Positions 11,060-22,336 of a DNA stretch of 64,000 bases are shown in pieces (positions within the stretch are counted from its first letter, which is position 1; each line of letters begins with the position of its first letter). Position numbers and translations under genes: made by a program. The stretch comes from Nannobrachium achirus (lineage: Eukaryota > Chordata > Actinopteri > Myctophiformes > Myctophidae), in assembly GCA_963921795.1 (NCBI GenBank), contig OY997656.1, positions 57,125,222 to 57,189,221 on the forward strand, given 5' to 3'. The notes below the pieces were generated by a model. It saw only the letters and a program-made list of their open reading frames with translations, did not search any database and was not told the DNA's origin.

Positions 11060-12526
11060 ATCATTACCCACATAATTAACCTTTCCATCGAACAGGGTCA
11101 TGTCCCACAGGACTTCAAACTAGCAAAAGTAACCCCCCTGCATAAAAAAGGTAGCAAACTCTAGACCCTGGAAACTACCGTCCCGTTTCCATTCTTAGCT
11201 CCATATCCAAAGTCATGGAGAAAATAGTCTACGAACAGATTGCAAGATATCTCGATGAGAATAATCTGATTTACGAGTTCCAATCTGGATTCAGAAAATC
11301 TCATTCCACCGACACATGCCTTCTCTATTTGACCGACCAAATCAAACGCGAAGCGGATGACGGCAAATATAGCGGCATGGTCATGATGGACCTCCAGAAG
11401 GCATTTGACACCGTAAATCATTCTATTCTGATTGAGAAACTAAAAGCCATCGGTCTTGACAGCGCAGCAGTGAGTTGGATGCAATCTTACCTGGTGGGGA
11501 GGGAACAGGTGGTGGAGATTAACGGTACCCTGTCCCCCCCCCCCCCCCCCCCCCCTCCCAGTAAGCTGTGGTGTTCCTCAAGGGAGCATACTGGGACCTC
11601 TGTTGTTCCTAATATACGTGAACGACATGGCATCTGCTTGCGACTGCAACCTGTTCCTGTTCGCGGATGACTCGGCTCTCCTAGTCTCGGGCAAGGACCA
11701 CTTGCAGGTTGAAAAGACACTTAACTCTGAACTAAGTAAGATCTGCACATGGCTTAACGACAACAAATTATCAATTCACCTGGGAAAAACGGAGTCCATC
11801 CTCTTTGGATCAAATCATAACCTCAAAAAAGTCGAAAACTTCACAATCAAAGTGGGTGACAAGGTCATAACACGAAAAAACGAAATCTCTTACTTAGGAT
11901 GCATCCTTGAAGCTAATCTTTCCAGTGAAAAGATGACTTCTAAAGTAATAAATAAAATCAACCAACGAACTCGCTTCCTACAGAGGATCGCCCCGATGGT
12001 CAATTTCAACACACTGAAGACCATAACTGGTGCAATAATCCAGCCCCTCTTTGACTACGGAGTCCACGTATGGTATCGTGACGCACCACAAGCCCTGAAA
12101 ACTAAACTCCAAACAGCCCAAAATAAACTAATTAGGGTCCTGCTTATCCTTCCCTATCAGACTCACCTCACCGCTACTCACCAGTTAAGAGTGGGGTGGC
12201 TCAGAGTAGATGACAGAGTACAGCAACTTGCAATGGGCCTGGTGTACAAGATACACTACACCACTATGATACCCAAGTACCTTTCAAAATACTTTATAAA
12301 CATTAAGGATGTCCATAATTACAACACCAGAGGCAGCGCCACAGATCACTTTCAACCCAGAGTCAAAACCAACAAAGGGTCAAACTCTTTTTTCTGCTAT
12401 ACCACCAAAATGTGGAAAGCCTTACCGAAGGCCATAAAGGAGTGTGGATCACTAGCATCCTTTAAAATTGCCCTGAAAAACCACTTAGGCTACAGGCAGC
12501 AGCCGTTCGCAACTGGTAAAAAATGA
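11060..12526 (+). pseudogene. LINE reverse transcriptase, frameshifted by a poly-C tract
   Basis: It encodes the ORF2 reverse transcriptase of a non-LTR element. Visible motifs are ISKVMEKIVYEQI, LQKAFDTVNHSIL, the FADD catalytic motif in LFLFADDSALL, and a C-terminal part with YNTRGSATDHF and TTKMWKALPKAIKECGS. The frame breaks at a run of 22 C (11534-11555). The equivalent run in copy B has 9 C, and the 13-base difference explains the shift. The endonuclease region is missing, so it cannot be active. Confidence 0.85.
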
Positions 12527-12810
12527 ACCTAGCCCAACCCTACCCTCCCCTGCCCCTTCTTTGTATATACTGTTTGTTTTAGACTTACTGTCTTTTGTTT
12601 GTTTTTCTTTACATATCTACTGCATAGTACTGTGTTCTATTTGTCTGTCATTCAATGTTATATGAGATACTTCAATGGTTTCCAGTGGAAATAAGCTTAG
12701 TCTTTTCATGGATCTCCTTTTAGTAGACCTTGTACCAGTGAACTGTACCGTCATGAAACTGTACCTTTTCCTATGCAAACTTCTAATAAAGTCTTCAATC
12801 AATCAATCAA
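11060..12810 (+). mobile_element. LINE copy A, 5'-truncated, Jockey/CR1/L2-like
   Basis: It begins inside the reverse-transcriptase region and ends with AATAAAGTC plus a (TCAA)n tail. Comparison with the ZNF-C side (37228-37290) suggests it inserted just upstream of the ZNF-B promoter, between an ATCTGGTT motif and GCCTGTTCC. Confidence 0.8.
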
Positions 12811-12844
12811 AGCCTGTTCCTCTCGCAGGATCTGGCAACGCAGC

Positions 12845-12960
12845 CTGCAATCATGTGACCCGGGCCGGAAGTGAAAATTCCGTGCGGAGGTTTTCTCTAC
12901 GGCGTGAATCAAAACAAAGAGGCAGCAAAACTGCGCCTGGATTAAGACCATGCTAGAGGT
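12845..12960 (+). promoter_or_regulatory. Putative ZNF-B promoter (E-box-like plus ETS site)
   Basis: The stretch is conserved with 37275-37400 ahead of ZNF-C. It contains TCATGTGACC (12851-12860) and CCGGAAGTG (12865-12873), the latter a consensus ETS/GABP site. In ZNF-C the pair is TCACGTGAC directly next to CCGGAAGTG. The promoter function is inferred from conservation and position. Confidence 0.5.
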
Positions 12961-13058
12961 AATATATAAAGATTAAGACCACACTAGAGGTAATATATAA
13001 AGGTTAAGACCATACTAGAGGTAATATAAAGGTTAAGGCTATACTAGAGAGAGGTAAT
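12941..13058 (+). repeat. ~34-bp tandem repeat
   Basis: Four degenerate units of GATTAAGACCA...CTAGAGGTAATAT lie between the promoter and the exon-1 minisatellite. ZNF-C lacks them at the same place. Confidence 0.8.
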
Positions 13059-13059
13059 A

Positions 13060-13238
13060 GACGGGTTTCTGGTCGACGTTACACTGATAAAACTAGATGC
13101 GTGCGCAGGGTCCGTACCAAAATTAGCCAATGAAACCAGCGCTCCCCAAAACAACAGGTTTGGGGATTGGACGGAATTGATTACATGATACAGTCAGCTG
13201 TGCATTTAGTCTCAATGTTTGTAAACAAGAAACCCGTC
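13060..13238. mobile_element. 179-bp MITE with TA target duplication
   Basis: The termini GACGGGTTTCT and AGAAACCCGTC are flanked by TA at 13058-13059 and 13239-13240, suggesting a mariner-like non-autonomous element inserted in the ZNF-B 5' region. Confidence 0.65.
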
Positions 13239-13319
13239 TATATATAGAGGTAATATATAATAAAGCTATAAGGCAGGTTCTTTCAAGTGAAGACGACGGA
13301 GTCTCTCTCTTTTTTAACG

Positions 13320-13790
13320 GTTGTTTGTGTAGAACAACAGACATCAAACAGACAGAGCGCTTGTTGTTTGTGTAGAACAACCGACATCAAACAGACAGAG
13401 CGCTTGTTGTTTGTGTAGAACAACAGACATCAAACAGACAGAGCGCTTGTTGTTTGTGTAGAACAACAGACATCAAACAGACAGAGCGCTTGTTGTTTGT
13501 GTAGAACAACCGACATCAAACAGACAGAGCGCTTAATTGTTGTTTGTGCAGAACAACAGACATCAAACAGACAGAGCGCTTGTTGTTTGTGTAGAACAAC
13601 AGACATCAAACAGACAGAGCGCTTGTTGTTTGTGTAGAACAACAGACATCAAACAGACAGAGCGCTTGTTGTTTGTGTAGAACAACAGACATCAAACAGA
13701 CAGAGCGCTTGTTTGTGTAGAACAACAGACATCAAACAGACAGAGCGCTTGTTGTTTGTGTAGAACAACAGACATCTAACAGACAGAGCT
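13320..13790 (+). repeat. 43-bp minisatellite upstream of ZNF-B exon 1 (11 units)
   Basis: Eleven units of GCGCTTGTTGTTTGTGTAGA continuing ACAACAGACATCAAACAGACAGA, ending about 20 bases before the start codon. Each unit contains an inverted pair (TTGTT...AACAA) that could fold. Twelve units occupy the same place in ZNF-C. The tract probably lies in the 5' UTR or proximal promoter. Confidence 0.9.
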
Positions 13791-13812
13791 CATATGGTGG
13801 AAAGTGGAAACA

Positions 13813-14062
13813 ATGTCTCCACAGAGCAGAGCTCCTTGGTGTCAGATGGAGGCTGTTAGGAGGTCTATTAATGAACACATGACGTCAGTGGGAGAGGAGA
13901 TAGTGGAGATACTGTGTGTTTTACAACAACAACACAAGGTTGATGATGTTTGCTGTGAGAAGAAGATGGACGTCAAGGTGTTTGTGTTGGAGCGCCTCAG
14001 TGTGGCCGCTCAGTGGATGTGCAGCCTCTTCCAGAGAGAGATGGAGAAACTACACACTGCAG
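13813..14062 (+). CDS. ZNF-B exon 1
   Basis: It encodes a helical N-terminal module without fingers (MSPQSRAPWCQMEAVRR through MCSLFQREMEKLHTA) and ends one base into a codon at the donor CAG|GTTGGT. That base plus the AC that opens exon 2 at 18483 gives Asp, and the joined exons total 1902 bases, a multiple of three. The start is ATG 13813. An upstream ATG at 13794, which is in frame in ZNF-C, is put out of frame here by a 7-base insertion. The intron is 4.4 kb. Confidence 0.8.
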
Positions 14063-14072
14063 GTTGGTACAC

Positions 14073-14077
<5 letters not shown>

Positions 14078-14129
<52 letters not shown>
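14078..14129. repeat. (CA)n microsatellite after ZNF-B exon 1
   Basis: About 25 CA units begin 15 bases after the donor. The same arrangement is found at 38341-38406 in ZNF-C. Confidence 0.95.
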
Positions 14130-14131
<2 letters not shown>

Positions 14132-14418
14132 ACCTACTCAATTCAATTCAAATGAGCTTTATTGGCATGAGAAACATACTTTTACATTGCCAAAGAAATG
14201 TCAAAATATAATTAAAGAATCACACCTATTGTGAAGTGAGGGTGCTATTAACATCTTAACATGGGTAACTCGAACATAAGGAAATGATTACAAGAGACAA
14301 ATAACAATTAATTTACCTCACTGGCTGCATCCACAACAATGAAGGTAGCGAGAACAAAATGCCCAAAGAGTACATGAACTTGCCACAAACTTTACCAGCG
14401 CCATGCTGCGAACAAACA
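14130..14418 (+). other. Intron segment with dispersed LINE-tail motif
   Basis: Begins with CAATTCAATTCAAATGAGC followed by TTTATTGGCATGAG, the inverted 3' tail of a dispersed fish element also seen at 22607-22655 and 38415-38450. Nothing else is recognised. Confidence 0.6.
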
Positions 14419-14419
14419 C

Positions 14420-14499
14420 ACGTCCGTCCGTCCGTCCGTCCGTCCGTCCGTCCGTCCGTCCGTCCGTCCGTCCGTCCGTCCGTCCGTCCGTCCGTCCGC
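14420..14499. repeat. (CCGT)n microsatellite
   Basis: About 20 units, flanked by ACACACGTCCGT and ACGGACGTGTG, which are inverted copies. Confidence 0.95.
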
Positions 14500-14904
14500 A
14501 CGGACGTGTGCAACACACTGAGCTGCGGGGAAGCCAACCTGCACACCATATATGGCAAGGCAGCCGGAATAGACGTGGAAAGGCAACTTCCGCCACATGA
14601 CTTTGAGTAGAATAAAGAAATATTAACAATGTAGAAAATAACAAATAAATGACTAAATAGATGCCGTTGGCGGCAGCTACAAGTAGGTCTAGAGGTCACT
14701 CAATAGCTTGTGGTCCAATAGGGTGGCTTATTTCATTCTCTAACCTTCTTTTATCACAACACTTCACACATGTTACTGCTGTGTTTGCACATTGTTGTAT
14801 TTCTCCCAGTAGTTATGGGAGTTTTTTGTTGTTGGTCATGTTTTCAAACTCACTTTGGGTGTATGTAATACAGTGGTGTGTTCTACCGTGTAATGCAAAC
14901 TATA

Positions 14905-15062
14905 TTCATGGGTTGCATTTGTAGTCCTACACCAGCCATTTTGAGGACCAACACAGGTGTTTTGATTAACGTAGAACATTAGTTCTGTGCCAATCAGACA
15001 CATTGAACACCTGTGTTGGTCCTCAATATGGCTGGTTTAGGACTACAAATGCAACCCATGAA
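14905..15062. mobile_element. 158-bp palindromic MITE, TA target duplication
   Basis: The arms TTCATGGGTTGCATTTGTAG and the reverse complement are flanked by TA. The ZNF-A and ZNF-C introns show the empty site. A related copy lies at about 41369-41512, sharing a centre around CATTAGTTCT and ACACCTGTGTT. Confidence 0.75.
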
Positions 15063-15284
15063 TATGGACATGTTGAGGTCTATGGATTCCTTACACGTGT
15101 ACGTCCCTGACACGTGTACATCCTTAAGTCCATAGTAAAACAGTAAAAAAATATATACATTTTAAACTATGACACGTTAACTTTCACCAGACATGTCAAG
15201 CCTGCGTGGAGGTGGTTCTGGTTCATTATGTCAGGCACTTAGCAGTGTGAGCTGTGATTGGTCTAATTTGGATGTGACATACAT

Positions 15285-16942
15285 TAGGGATGTTCCTAGC
15301 GACTAAATTTCACTGACGTGTACATGACAATTTTGAAACCGAATATTCGGATATCCGAAAATTAATTGATGAATTTATTTATTGAGATTAACACGGAGAA
15401 AATAGCCAAAATTTAGCACATTTCAATCTATTAGGCTAAACCTCATTTGAAAAAGTATCCAGAGTAGCCTATATGAAAGCCTTTTAATAATAGTTATACT
15501 ATTGGAATCTGCTCCAAAATAATTAATTACATCACCAGTGATAGACGTAAAACTAAGTAGGTCAAATACCAATTAACTCCCCAGCACACCGCAGCGCAGC
15601 TGGACTGACTGGACTCGTCTCGTGAAGCGACCTGCTCATCTCTCATCAATGTTACGTTAAACCATTATTTATGGCATTTGCAGCCAACTTAGTTATGATT
15701 GAAACTACTTTCTCCATGTTCTCACCTCAAAATGGATTATTCTTCAGATGAGCGGATCACACTAATGCAGCAGTCAATAGCCTACTCGAGCCGAGGTAAC
15801 GAGTGATTCACATACAGTCGCCTTTATTGGATTTGATTTCTCCATCAAAGCACTCAGACAAACTCTGTATCGTAGCAAGTTTTACTGCCAGCGTTCAGCG
15901 TGCACCCGCTGTGGGTCATTGTGACCACTTACCAAACACCAATTTTTTTATTTATTTTCTATTTAAGAATATACAATTTACAAAATATTCAGGTATTCAA
16001 ACAGCACAGGTAATAGATAATAAAAACATGACATACAGGAAAGAAAAAAGACAAAAAACAACAGTACAACCATATTATCTTTTTGTTATTTACTAGATCT
16101 AGTGATTTGATTAGAAGATTGAATTCCAATTTGAAGTGGGTGAAAATAGGTGGGGATTTGGCGAATTTTTGCTTGTGAATAAAACATTTGGCATTAAAGA
16201 GTAATGAAATTAAAAATAAACTCAAATTTGTCATTGTCTGGGTTGCTGTAGTAGCAAATGATGTCCTTGAGGTTAAAGGAATAATTTAGATTGAACAAAT
16301 TGAAAAAGTGGGCTTCTAGATCTGACCAAAACTTACGAGTGAAAAAAATAAATGGGAAGTTGTTTCTGGAGCTTGATTACAAAATGAACAAGAGGGATCA
16401 ATGTCAGCATATGTAGAAATTAAGCTATTTGTTGGATAAATGTGGTGTAGTGATTTAACATGCACATCCTTGGCTTTGTTGGATATACAGTATTTATGGG
16501 GAAGGAGCCACGCTTTTTTTTCCAGTAAATGTCCAGAATATTAGATCTCCAAAAGAACTTCCCTCTAGGGACAACAGTTTTTATTTTCTGTATCACCTGA
16601 CGGATGTGACTCTTTGTACATTTTTTGTTCAAGAGATCAATTCCATCCAACATTAAGGAGGGTAGCTTAGTATCCCCTACATTGTAAGACAGATGTTTTT
16701 TTTATCAACTGTACAAGACCATTAGGGATAGCATCTTACCAATCACCCATGGTAATTCTTAAGTTGCTCATTTTTATTATAAAGAAATTACATTAATATG
16801 GGTGCAAGATGATAATGTTGAATAAAGTTCATATCTCAATAATTACAAATATATTTAATAGAATAACCTAATTTTATTTGCAAACCGAATAGTGGGATCA
16901 TCCCTGTTTAGTCGGATAATCGAATAATCGCGCACATCACTA
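15285..16942. mobile_element. 1658-bp hAT element in ZNF-B intron
   Basis: The ends TAGGGATGTTC and GCACATCACTA are near-inverted and are flanked by the perfect 8-bp duplication ACATACAT (15277-15284, 16943-16950). ZNF-A shows the uninterrupted ACATACATTAGATACAG site. It carries an L1 fragment and no transposase. Confidence 0.8.
15935..16660 (-). pseudogene. L1-type ORF2 3' fragment nested in hAT
   Basis: On the minus strand the translation includes LDGIDLLNKKCTKSHIRQVI, LNHYTTFIQQIA and, further on, SFCNQAPETTSHLFF, as in the C-terminus of fish L1 ORF2 proteins (CxxC-type knuckle). The frame is broken. The T-rich start at 15942 would be its A tail. Confidence 0.6.
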
Positions 16943-16950
16943 ACATACAT

Positions 16951-17616
16951 CTTTATATTACAAAAGAGTAAGTGATCTACTTCCGGGTCATGTATCGCTG
17001 GGTCATGTATCGCTAACTTAATACCAAACCACTTGGCCAAGATGTACTACATAATTATGTACTAAATATAGCTTAAAAATTCAAACACCCATGTCACCTT
17101 TGCAAGATGTCGTTTCCAAACCTCTGTATACAGTTGTATTCGTTATTACCCTCATATTTTGCCTCTGTATAAAATAGCCTCAAGTCGACCCGGAAACAGT
17201 TAGCCAAATAGCTAATAGTTAGCTCACAACTTTCCACTTTTCTCTTTCACCTCAAACGCAGTAACATCCGTATACACCACGTCATCGCATCACCAATACT
17301 TTTTTCTTTTTTTTTTCAAAACTTTTTTTTTCCCAATTTTTTTTTTCTCAAAAAAACGTTTTTTTCTCAAAAAACTATTTTTTCCTCAAAAAACTATTTT
17401 TTCTCAAAAAACTATTTTTTCTCAAAAACTATTTTTTCTCAAAAAACTATTTTTTCTCAAAAAACTATTTTTTTCAAAACTTTTTTTTTTCTTACCCATA
17501 TTTGGCCACTACACACACCACACTGCCGCAACATGGCGGTGAGGGCCGCGCAGCGGCCTGAACTCTAGACTTTTGCGGCCCAAAGGGCCGCAAACTTCTA
17601 GTAGTACATACTTAGT
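16951..17616. repeat. Repeat insertion with T-rich tandem array
   Basis: The stretch is absent from the ZNF-A intron. At 17295-17490 a 17-18-bp unit, TTTTTTCTCAAAAAACTA, repeats about ten times. Outer parts hold TGTACTAC and GTAGTACAT as short inverted ends. No gene is seen. Confidence 0.6.
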
Positions 17617-17699
17617 TTAGATACAGACACATCCAGTTGTAAATGGCTTGGCCTACAGTCTAACTTACTTCCAAAACAGAGTTCACATGTTGATTGATT

Positions 17700-17790
17700 A
17701 ATTGGTTGACTGACTGACTGACTGACTGACTGACTGACTGACTGACTGACTGACTGACTGACTGATCAATCAATCAATCAACTGTAATAC
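17700..17790. repeat. (TGAC)n/(TCAA)n microsatellite
   Basis: A run of GACTGACTGACT turns into CAATCAATCAATCA. ZNF-A (2326) and ZNF-C (44472) have shorter TTGA runs at the same place. Confidence 0.9.
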
Positions 17791-18148
17791 GTTATCGGTC
17801 TACTTTTAAACAGCATGGAGTTACTTTACTGTAGCTCTATGCTGTTTATAACCTTAACTCACACATCAAACATATAATTTTCCGAATGTCTGTCTGTCTG
17901 TCTGTCTGTCTGAGTGTCTGTCTGTCACAGCGTTTCTCCTCAGTGGCTGCATGGAGCAATTGATCTGAAATCGCATCACCATTAGCATATGAACACACCT
18001 GACATAACTGTGAAGCCTGTTTGTCACTTTCACAAATCATATGCTGTATACTAGCATTTTTATGGTGTATCTACTATCTATTCTGCATCTAGCATGAGGC
18101 ATATCTATTCTGCATCTAGCATGAGGCAACATGTTTAACCAGCGGTGG

Positions 18149-18150
18149 GT

Positions 18151-18232
<82 letters not shown>
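18149..18232. repeat. (TG)n followed by poly-G
   Basis: About 26 TG units, then about 30 G, 250 bases before the ZNF-B last exon. Such a G run can form a quadruplex. Smaller (CTGT)n is at 17888-17926. Confidence 0.95.
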
Positions 18233-18233
<1 letters not shown>

Positions 18234-18482
18234 TGTTGTCTGCCCCTGTTACAGATGTGTATTTCTTACATTGATGCTCCCACATATTTTCATGGGTAAG
18301 GGCTATATGTGTTAATGATCCAAATTAAATATGGGTTCTATCACCATAATTCATTTGTCAGGTAATCAAAGTAAATAATGTATTGATTCTGGTTTCCAGA
18401 CCCACCTGTTCTTATTTAGTAACTGTTTGGTCAGTCCATTTTTGGAACCCATTGTTCACTATTGTTGTTGTTCTGCTCCTAG

Positions 18483-20134
18483 ACATCCTGCACATGGTTG
18501 TGTGTAAAGAGGAGGATCCTCCTGAACAGGAGAGGAGCTCCATTCTGCTCCAGGAGGAACCAGAGCATCCACACATCAAAGAGGAACAGGAGGAACCAGA
18601 GCATCCACACATTAAAGAGGAACAGGAGGAACCAGAGCCTCCACACATCAAAGAGGAACAGGAGGAACCAGAGCCTCCACACATCAAAGAGGAACAGGAG
18701 GAACCAGAGCCTCCACACATTAAAGAGGACCAGGATGAGATGCTTCAAAGACCAGAGGAGCCTGGTGGATCCATTTTGACATTACCAGCAGTGAAAAGTG
18801 AAGTTGATGAAGAAGTCGCTTCTCACTGCTCTGAAGTTGAAGTTGAACTCAAATCTGACTCTGAAGTCACTGAAGACAGTGATGATTGGGGGGAGACAAG
18901 TGGAGGTGTCCACACTGGAGACAACCCTTTACAGTGTAAAGTCTGTAAAAAGAGTTTCAGCTTTCCATCTTACCTGAAGGCACACCAGCTTATCCACACT
19001 GGAGAAAAACCTTTCAAATGCAAACATTGTGACAAGAGTTTCCGTCGTCCATGTACTCTGAAGATACATCAACTTCTCCACATTGGGGAAAAACCTTTCT
19101 ACTGTGAACATTGTGACAAGAGTTTCCGTCGTTCAGGTACCCTGAAAAGACACCTTTGTATCCACACTGGAGAAAAACCTTTCCAGTGTAAACATTGTGA
19201 CAAGAGTTTCCGCTTTTCAAATCAACTGAAGACACACAAGTGTTTCCACACTGGAGAAAAACCTTTCAGCTGTGAACATTGTGACAAGAGTTTCAGCTTT
19301 TCATCTCATCTGAGGATACATCAGCGTATCCACACTGGAGAAAAACCTTTCAGCTGTGAACATTGTGACAAGAGTTTCAGCTTTTCATCTCATCTGAAGA
19401 TACATCAGCGTATCCACACTGGAGAAAAACCATTCAGCTGTGAACATTGTGACAAGAGTTTCAGCTTTTCATCTCATCTGAAGATACATCAGCGTATCCA
19501 CACAGGAGAAAAACCTTTCCAGTGTAAACATTGTGACAAGAGTTTCAGTCTGTCAGGTGTCCTCAAAAGACACCAGCTTTTCCACACTGGAGAAAAACCT
19601 TTCCAGTGTAAACATTGTGACAAGAGTTTCAGTCGGTCAGGTGTCCTGAAAAGACACCAGCTTGTCCACACTGGAGAAAAACCTTTCAGCTGTGAACATT
19701 GTGACAAGAGGTTCAGTTATTCAAGTGAGCTGAAAAGACACCAGCGTGTCCACAATGGAGAAAAACCTTTCAGCTGTAAACATTGTGACCAGAGTTTCAG
19801 TCGGCCAGGTGTCCTGAAAAGACACCAGCGTGTCCACACTAGAGAAAAACCTTTCAGCTGTGAACATTGTGACAAGAGTTTCAGCTTTTCATCTCATCTG
19901 AAGATGCATCAGCTTTTCCACACTGGAGAAAAACCTTTGAGTTGTGAACATTGTGACAAGAGTTTCAGTTATTCAAGTGAGCTGAAAAGACACCAGCTTG
20001 TCCACACTGGAGAAAAACCTTTCAGCTGTGAACATTGTGACAAGAGTTTCAGTCAGTCAACTCACCTAAGGAAACACCAGCTTATCCACGAAAGGGAAAA
20101 CTCTTCACAATGTATCTACTTTGTCCCATTTTAA
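18483..20134 (+). CDS. ZNF-B last exon: 14-finger C2H2 protein
   Basis: The acceptor is CTCCTAG (AG 18481-18482), with phase 1. With exon 1 the protein is 633 residues. Order: ILHMVVCKEEDPPEQER, five acidic 12-residue units with IKE(E/D), a Ser/Glu/Asp-rich spacer (SEVTEDSDDWGETSGG), then 14 fingers with mostly TGEKPF linkers. Fingers 5-7 (FSFSSHL helices) are nearly identical at the DNA level, a recent triplication of an 84-bp unit. All fingers keep CxxC and HxxxH, so this is the most intact copy. It is probably a nuclear sequence-specific DNA-binding protein; the target is unknown. Confidence 0.9.
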
Positions 20135-20239
20135 TTGTTTGGTAGTTGTGAAAATATTTGCCAATGCAACCATATAGTTGTCTTGCCTGTTTACAGAGTT
20201 GTATTCAGACGGAGATTCCAACATCCTACTTTCTCAAAA

Positions 20240-20996
20240 TTCCTCACCAACCAGCTCGGTGCACCTGTTTCGAATGATATCAACGCACTTAATGCGAAAT
20301 ATTCACGTGTTTTCAGACGCTTCAATGCAGAGGTATCCGTAGATACCGGATACTGGGTATCCCGGTATCTCACAGTGGATGGTTGAGAAAAAAACAATGA
20401 AACAGTGGCTTGATTAGTAGTGAAATGTCGACATCTAGTGGTCAACCTCAGAGGTACACAATAATAAAACCTGAGCTGAATCCCAGCATCGAACTAGAGG
20501 CCATGGATTCACTGTTCCCCGGTGTAATGCTCCACGCCACAGACCCACCGAGGCGAGCGCTAGCGAGCCGAGTTGCCGCGACGAGCGGTGGGAACGGCGA
20601 CCAATCCCACTCAGCCGCGTTACCGAGATATGTGCCGTTATGGACAGAATAGTAAATATTCAGTCCCTCACTATCCACGTCTACCCCACTATCCACGTCA
20701 AAGATAAATGCACAAAAAAGGAGTCACATCATCCGTTCATTAGCTCAGTCAGTAGAGCACGGATGCAACAAACCCACGGCTTGGGTTCGATTCCCGTGAG
20801 GGGAATATAATATCAAGGCGATAGATATCGGCGCATGTGTACATCAAAGTGCACGGAAACAGGATACCCCGTGGATACTCCGTGGATACCCTGTGGATAC
20901 TCTCTGCATTCAAACGTCTGAGAAATGGTGAAAAAGTCCGATTGAATGCGAAGAGAGCAGTCGAAGCTGGTGCTCGGGAATGGCCGAGCAAAATCA
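20240..20996. mobile_element. Fold-back element with an internal tRNA-like segment
   Basis: Long imperfect inverted arms (about 20240-20370 and 20870-20996) share TTTCAGACGCTTCAATGCAG and its inverse. No ORF with a known domain. A tRNA-like stretch sits between the arms. Confidence 0.5.
20740..20812 (+). other. tRNA-like Pol III box pair
   Basis: TTAGCTCAGTCAGTAGAGCA gives a good A box and D arm, and GGGTTCGATTCCC a good B box and T loop. The anticodon stem does not pair, so it is more likely a tRNA-derived or decayed sequence than a working tRNA gene. Confidence 0.4.
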
Positions 20997-22017
20997 TGAC
21001 GACTGAGCACTGATCTACATCACGTGGTTCTATAAAATCACATTGAAATGAGTGGTGAACATTACAATATTTTACTGTTTTTATAATAAAGTGAACTCAT
21101 AACTTTCTTAATTGACATGAACAACAACGTGAATGCTATGCACTTGCAATTTTTTATAAATAATCAATAAACCGTTTTTTTTCCGTATCCATTATATAGT
21201 GAAGCATGCACCTATTTTACTAGCCTGGGGGCATGTCTCTTCACGACCCCGGTTCTCTAGCGAGGCACTGAGAAACAGCAAGCCGAGATGGGCGCTCGTT
21301 TCGGCCAAATGCTGGAGTTGCCTCAGTGTTTGACTGTGGATGTTTTTTTTTTGTTTGTTTTTTTCCTCCCTCCGTTTTTCCCCCTGCCTCTCAATTCATG
21401 TGTTCTCTACATCTGCACCAAACAATGACACGACATTGGATTAACTCACCCAAAAGAAGGTAGACAAATGTATTCCACTGGAATTATTTGTTATAAGGTC
21501 CTTCACAAACGCGAGGACGCGACGCGCAGTGGCCAATCTACAAGCTCACAATTGTGAGCTTGCAGATCGGCTAGTTTCAAACAGCCACAGTATAAAATAG
21601 GGCTAAAGTAGTTAATGTATGTTTTATAATATTATATGTATTTCTGTAGTAACTAAAGCTTTCAAATTAGTTTAATGGTGTATAGTATTTGCCTCAGAGA
21701 TAGATGTAGTGTAGTAGACGTGAAAGTATTGGAAATATCCAAGTACAAATACCTCAACATTGTAATGAGTACAGTACTTGAGTAAATATACTTGTTACTT
21801 TACACATGATGCGGACATGTCCGTGCGTGCAGCGAGCCGCGAGCACAAACAGTCACACAATCAAACAGTCTGCAATGTGTCTCTGCTACTACTGAAGTAG
21901 GCTAAAGTACACACAATCAGAGCATTAAACAATTATTTCATTAATCGTTCACTCTCAGTGCAGACTGCAGAGAGTCCTGCAGAAACAGGCAGAGGGGAGG
22001 GGGTGACTGTCTGTCTG

Positions 22018-22049
<32 letters not shown>

Positions 22050-22336
22050 CCTGTCTCACTGACTGAAACGAGCCGAGGCATTATCAGCGCTGCAACGGAA
22101 CGTAACGTCACGGAAGAGGCGTGGTCCCAAAGTGGAGGGAAGCAGAAGGAAGTAGAGGGTGTAGAGGGAGACACTGATTATGACTTCAAATGTGCCTATG
22201 TCTTTTGTGTTTTTATTTGTTTTAAATGTATTTGGACATCCTTAGGGGATCTTTGAGAGATATGCGTCATTATTTAGATAAAGAAAGATTCCTGCTCCCC
22301 CTCCTTTAACAGTGTGACAAGAGTTTCAGTCTTTAA

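Larger units (their letters stand above)
20135..22336 (+). other. 3' flank of ZNF-B, mostly repeats
   Basis: No gene is seen. It holds the tRNA-like fold-back (20240-20996), a hAT-like segment with the GATCTACAAGC hairpin (21533-21585) and an ACTTGAGTAAATATAC tail, and a (CTGT)n tract at 22008-22048. ZNF-related sequence (GTGTGACAAGAGTTTCAG) resumes at 22313. Confidence 0.6.
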
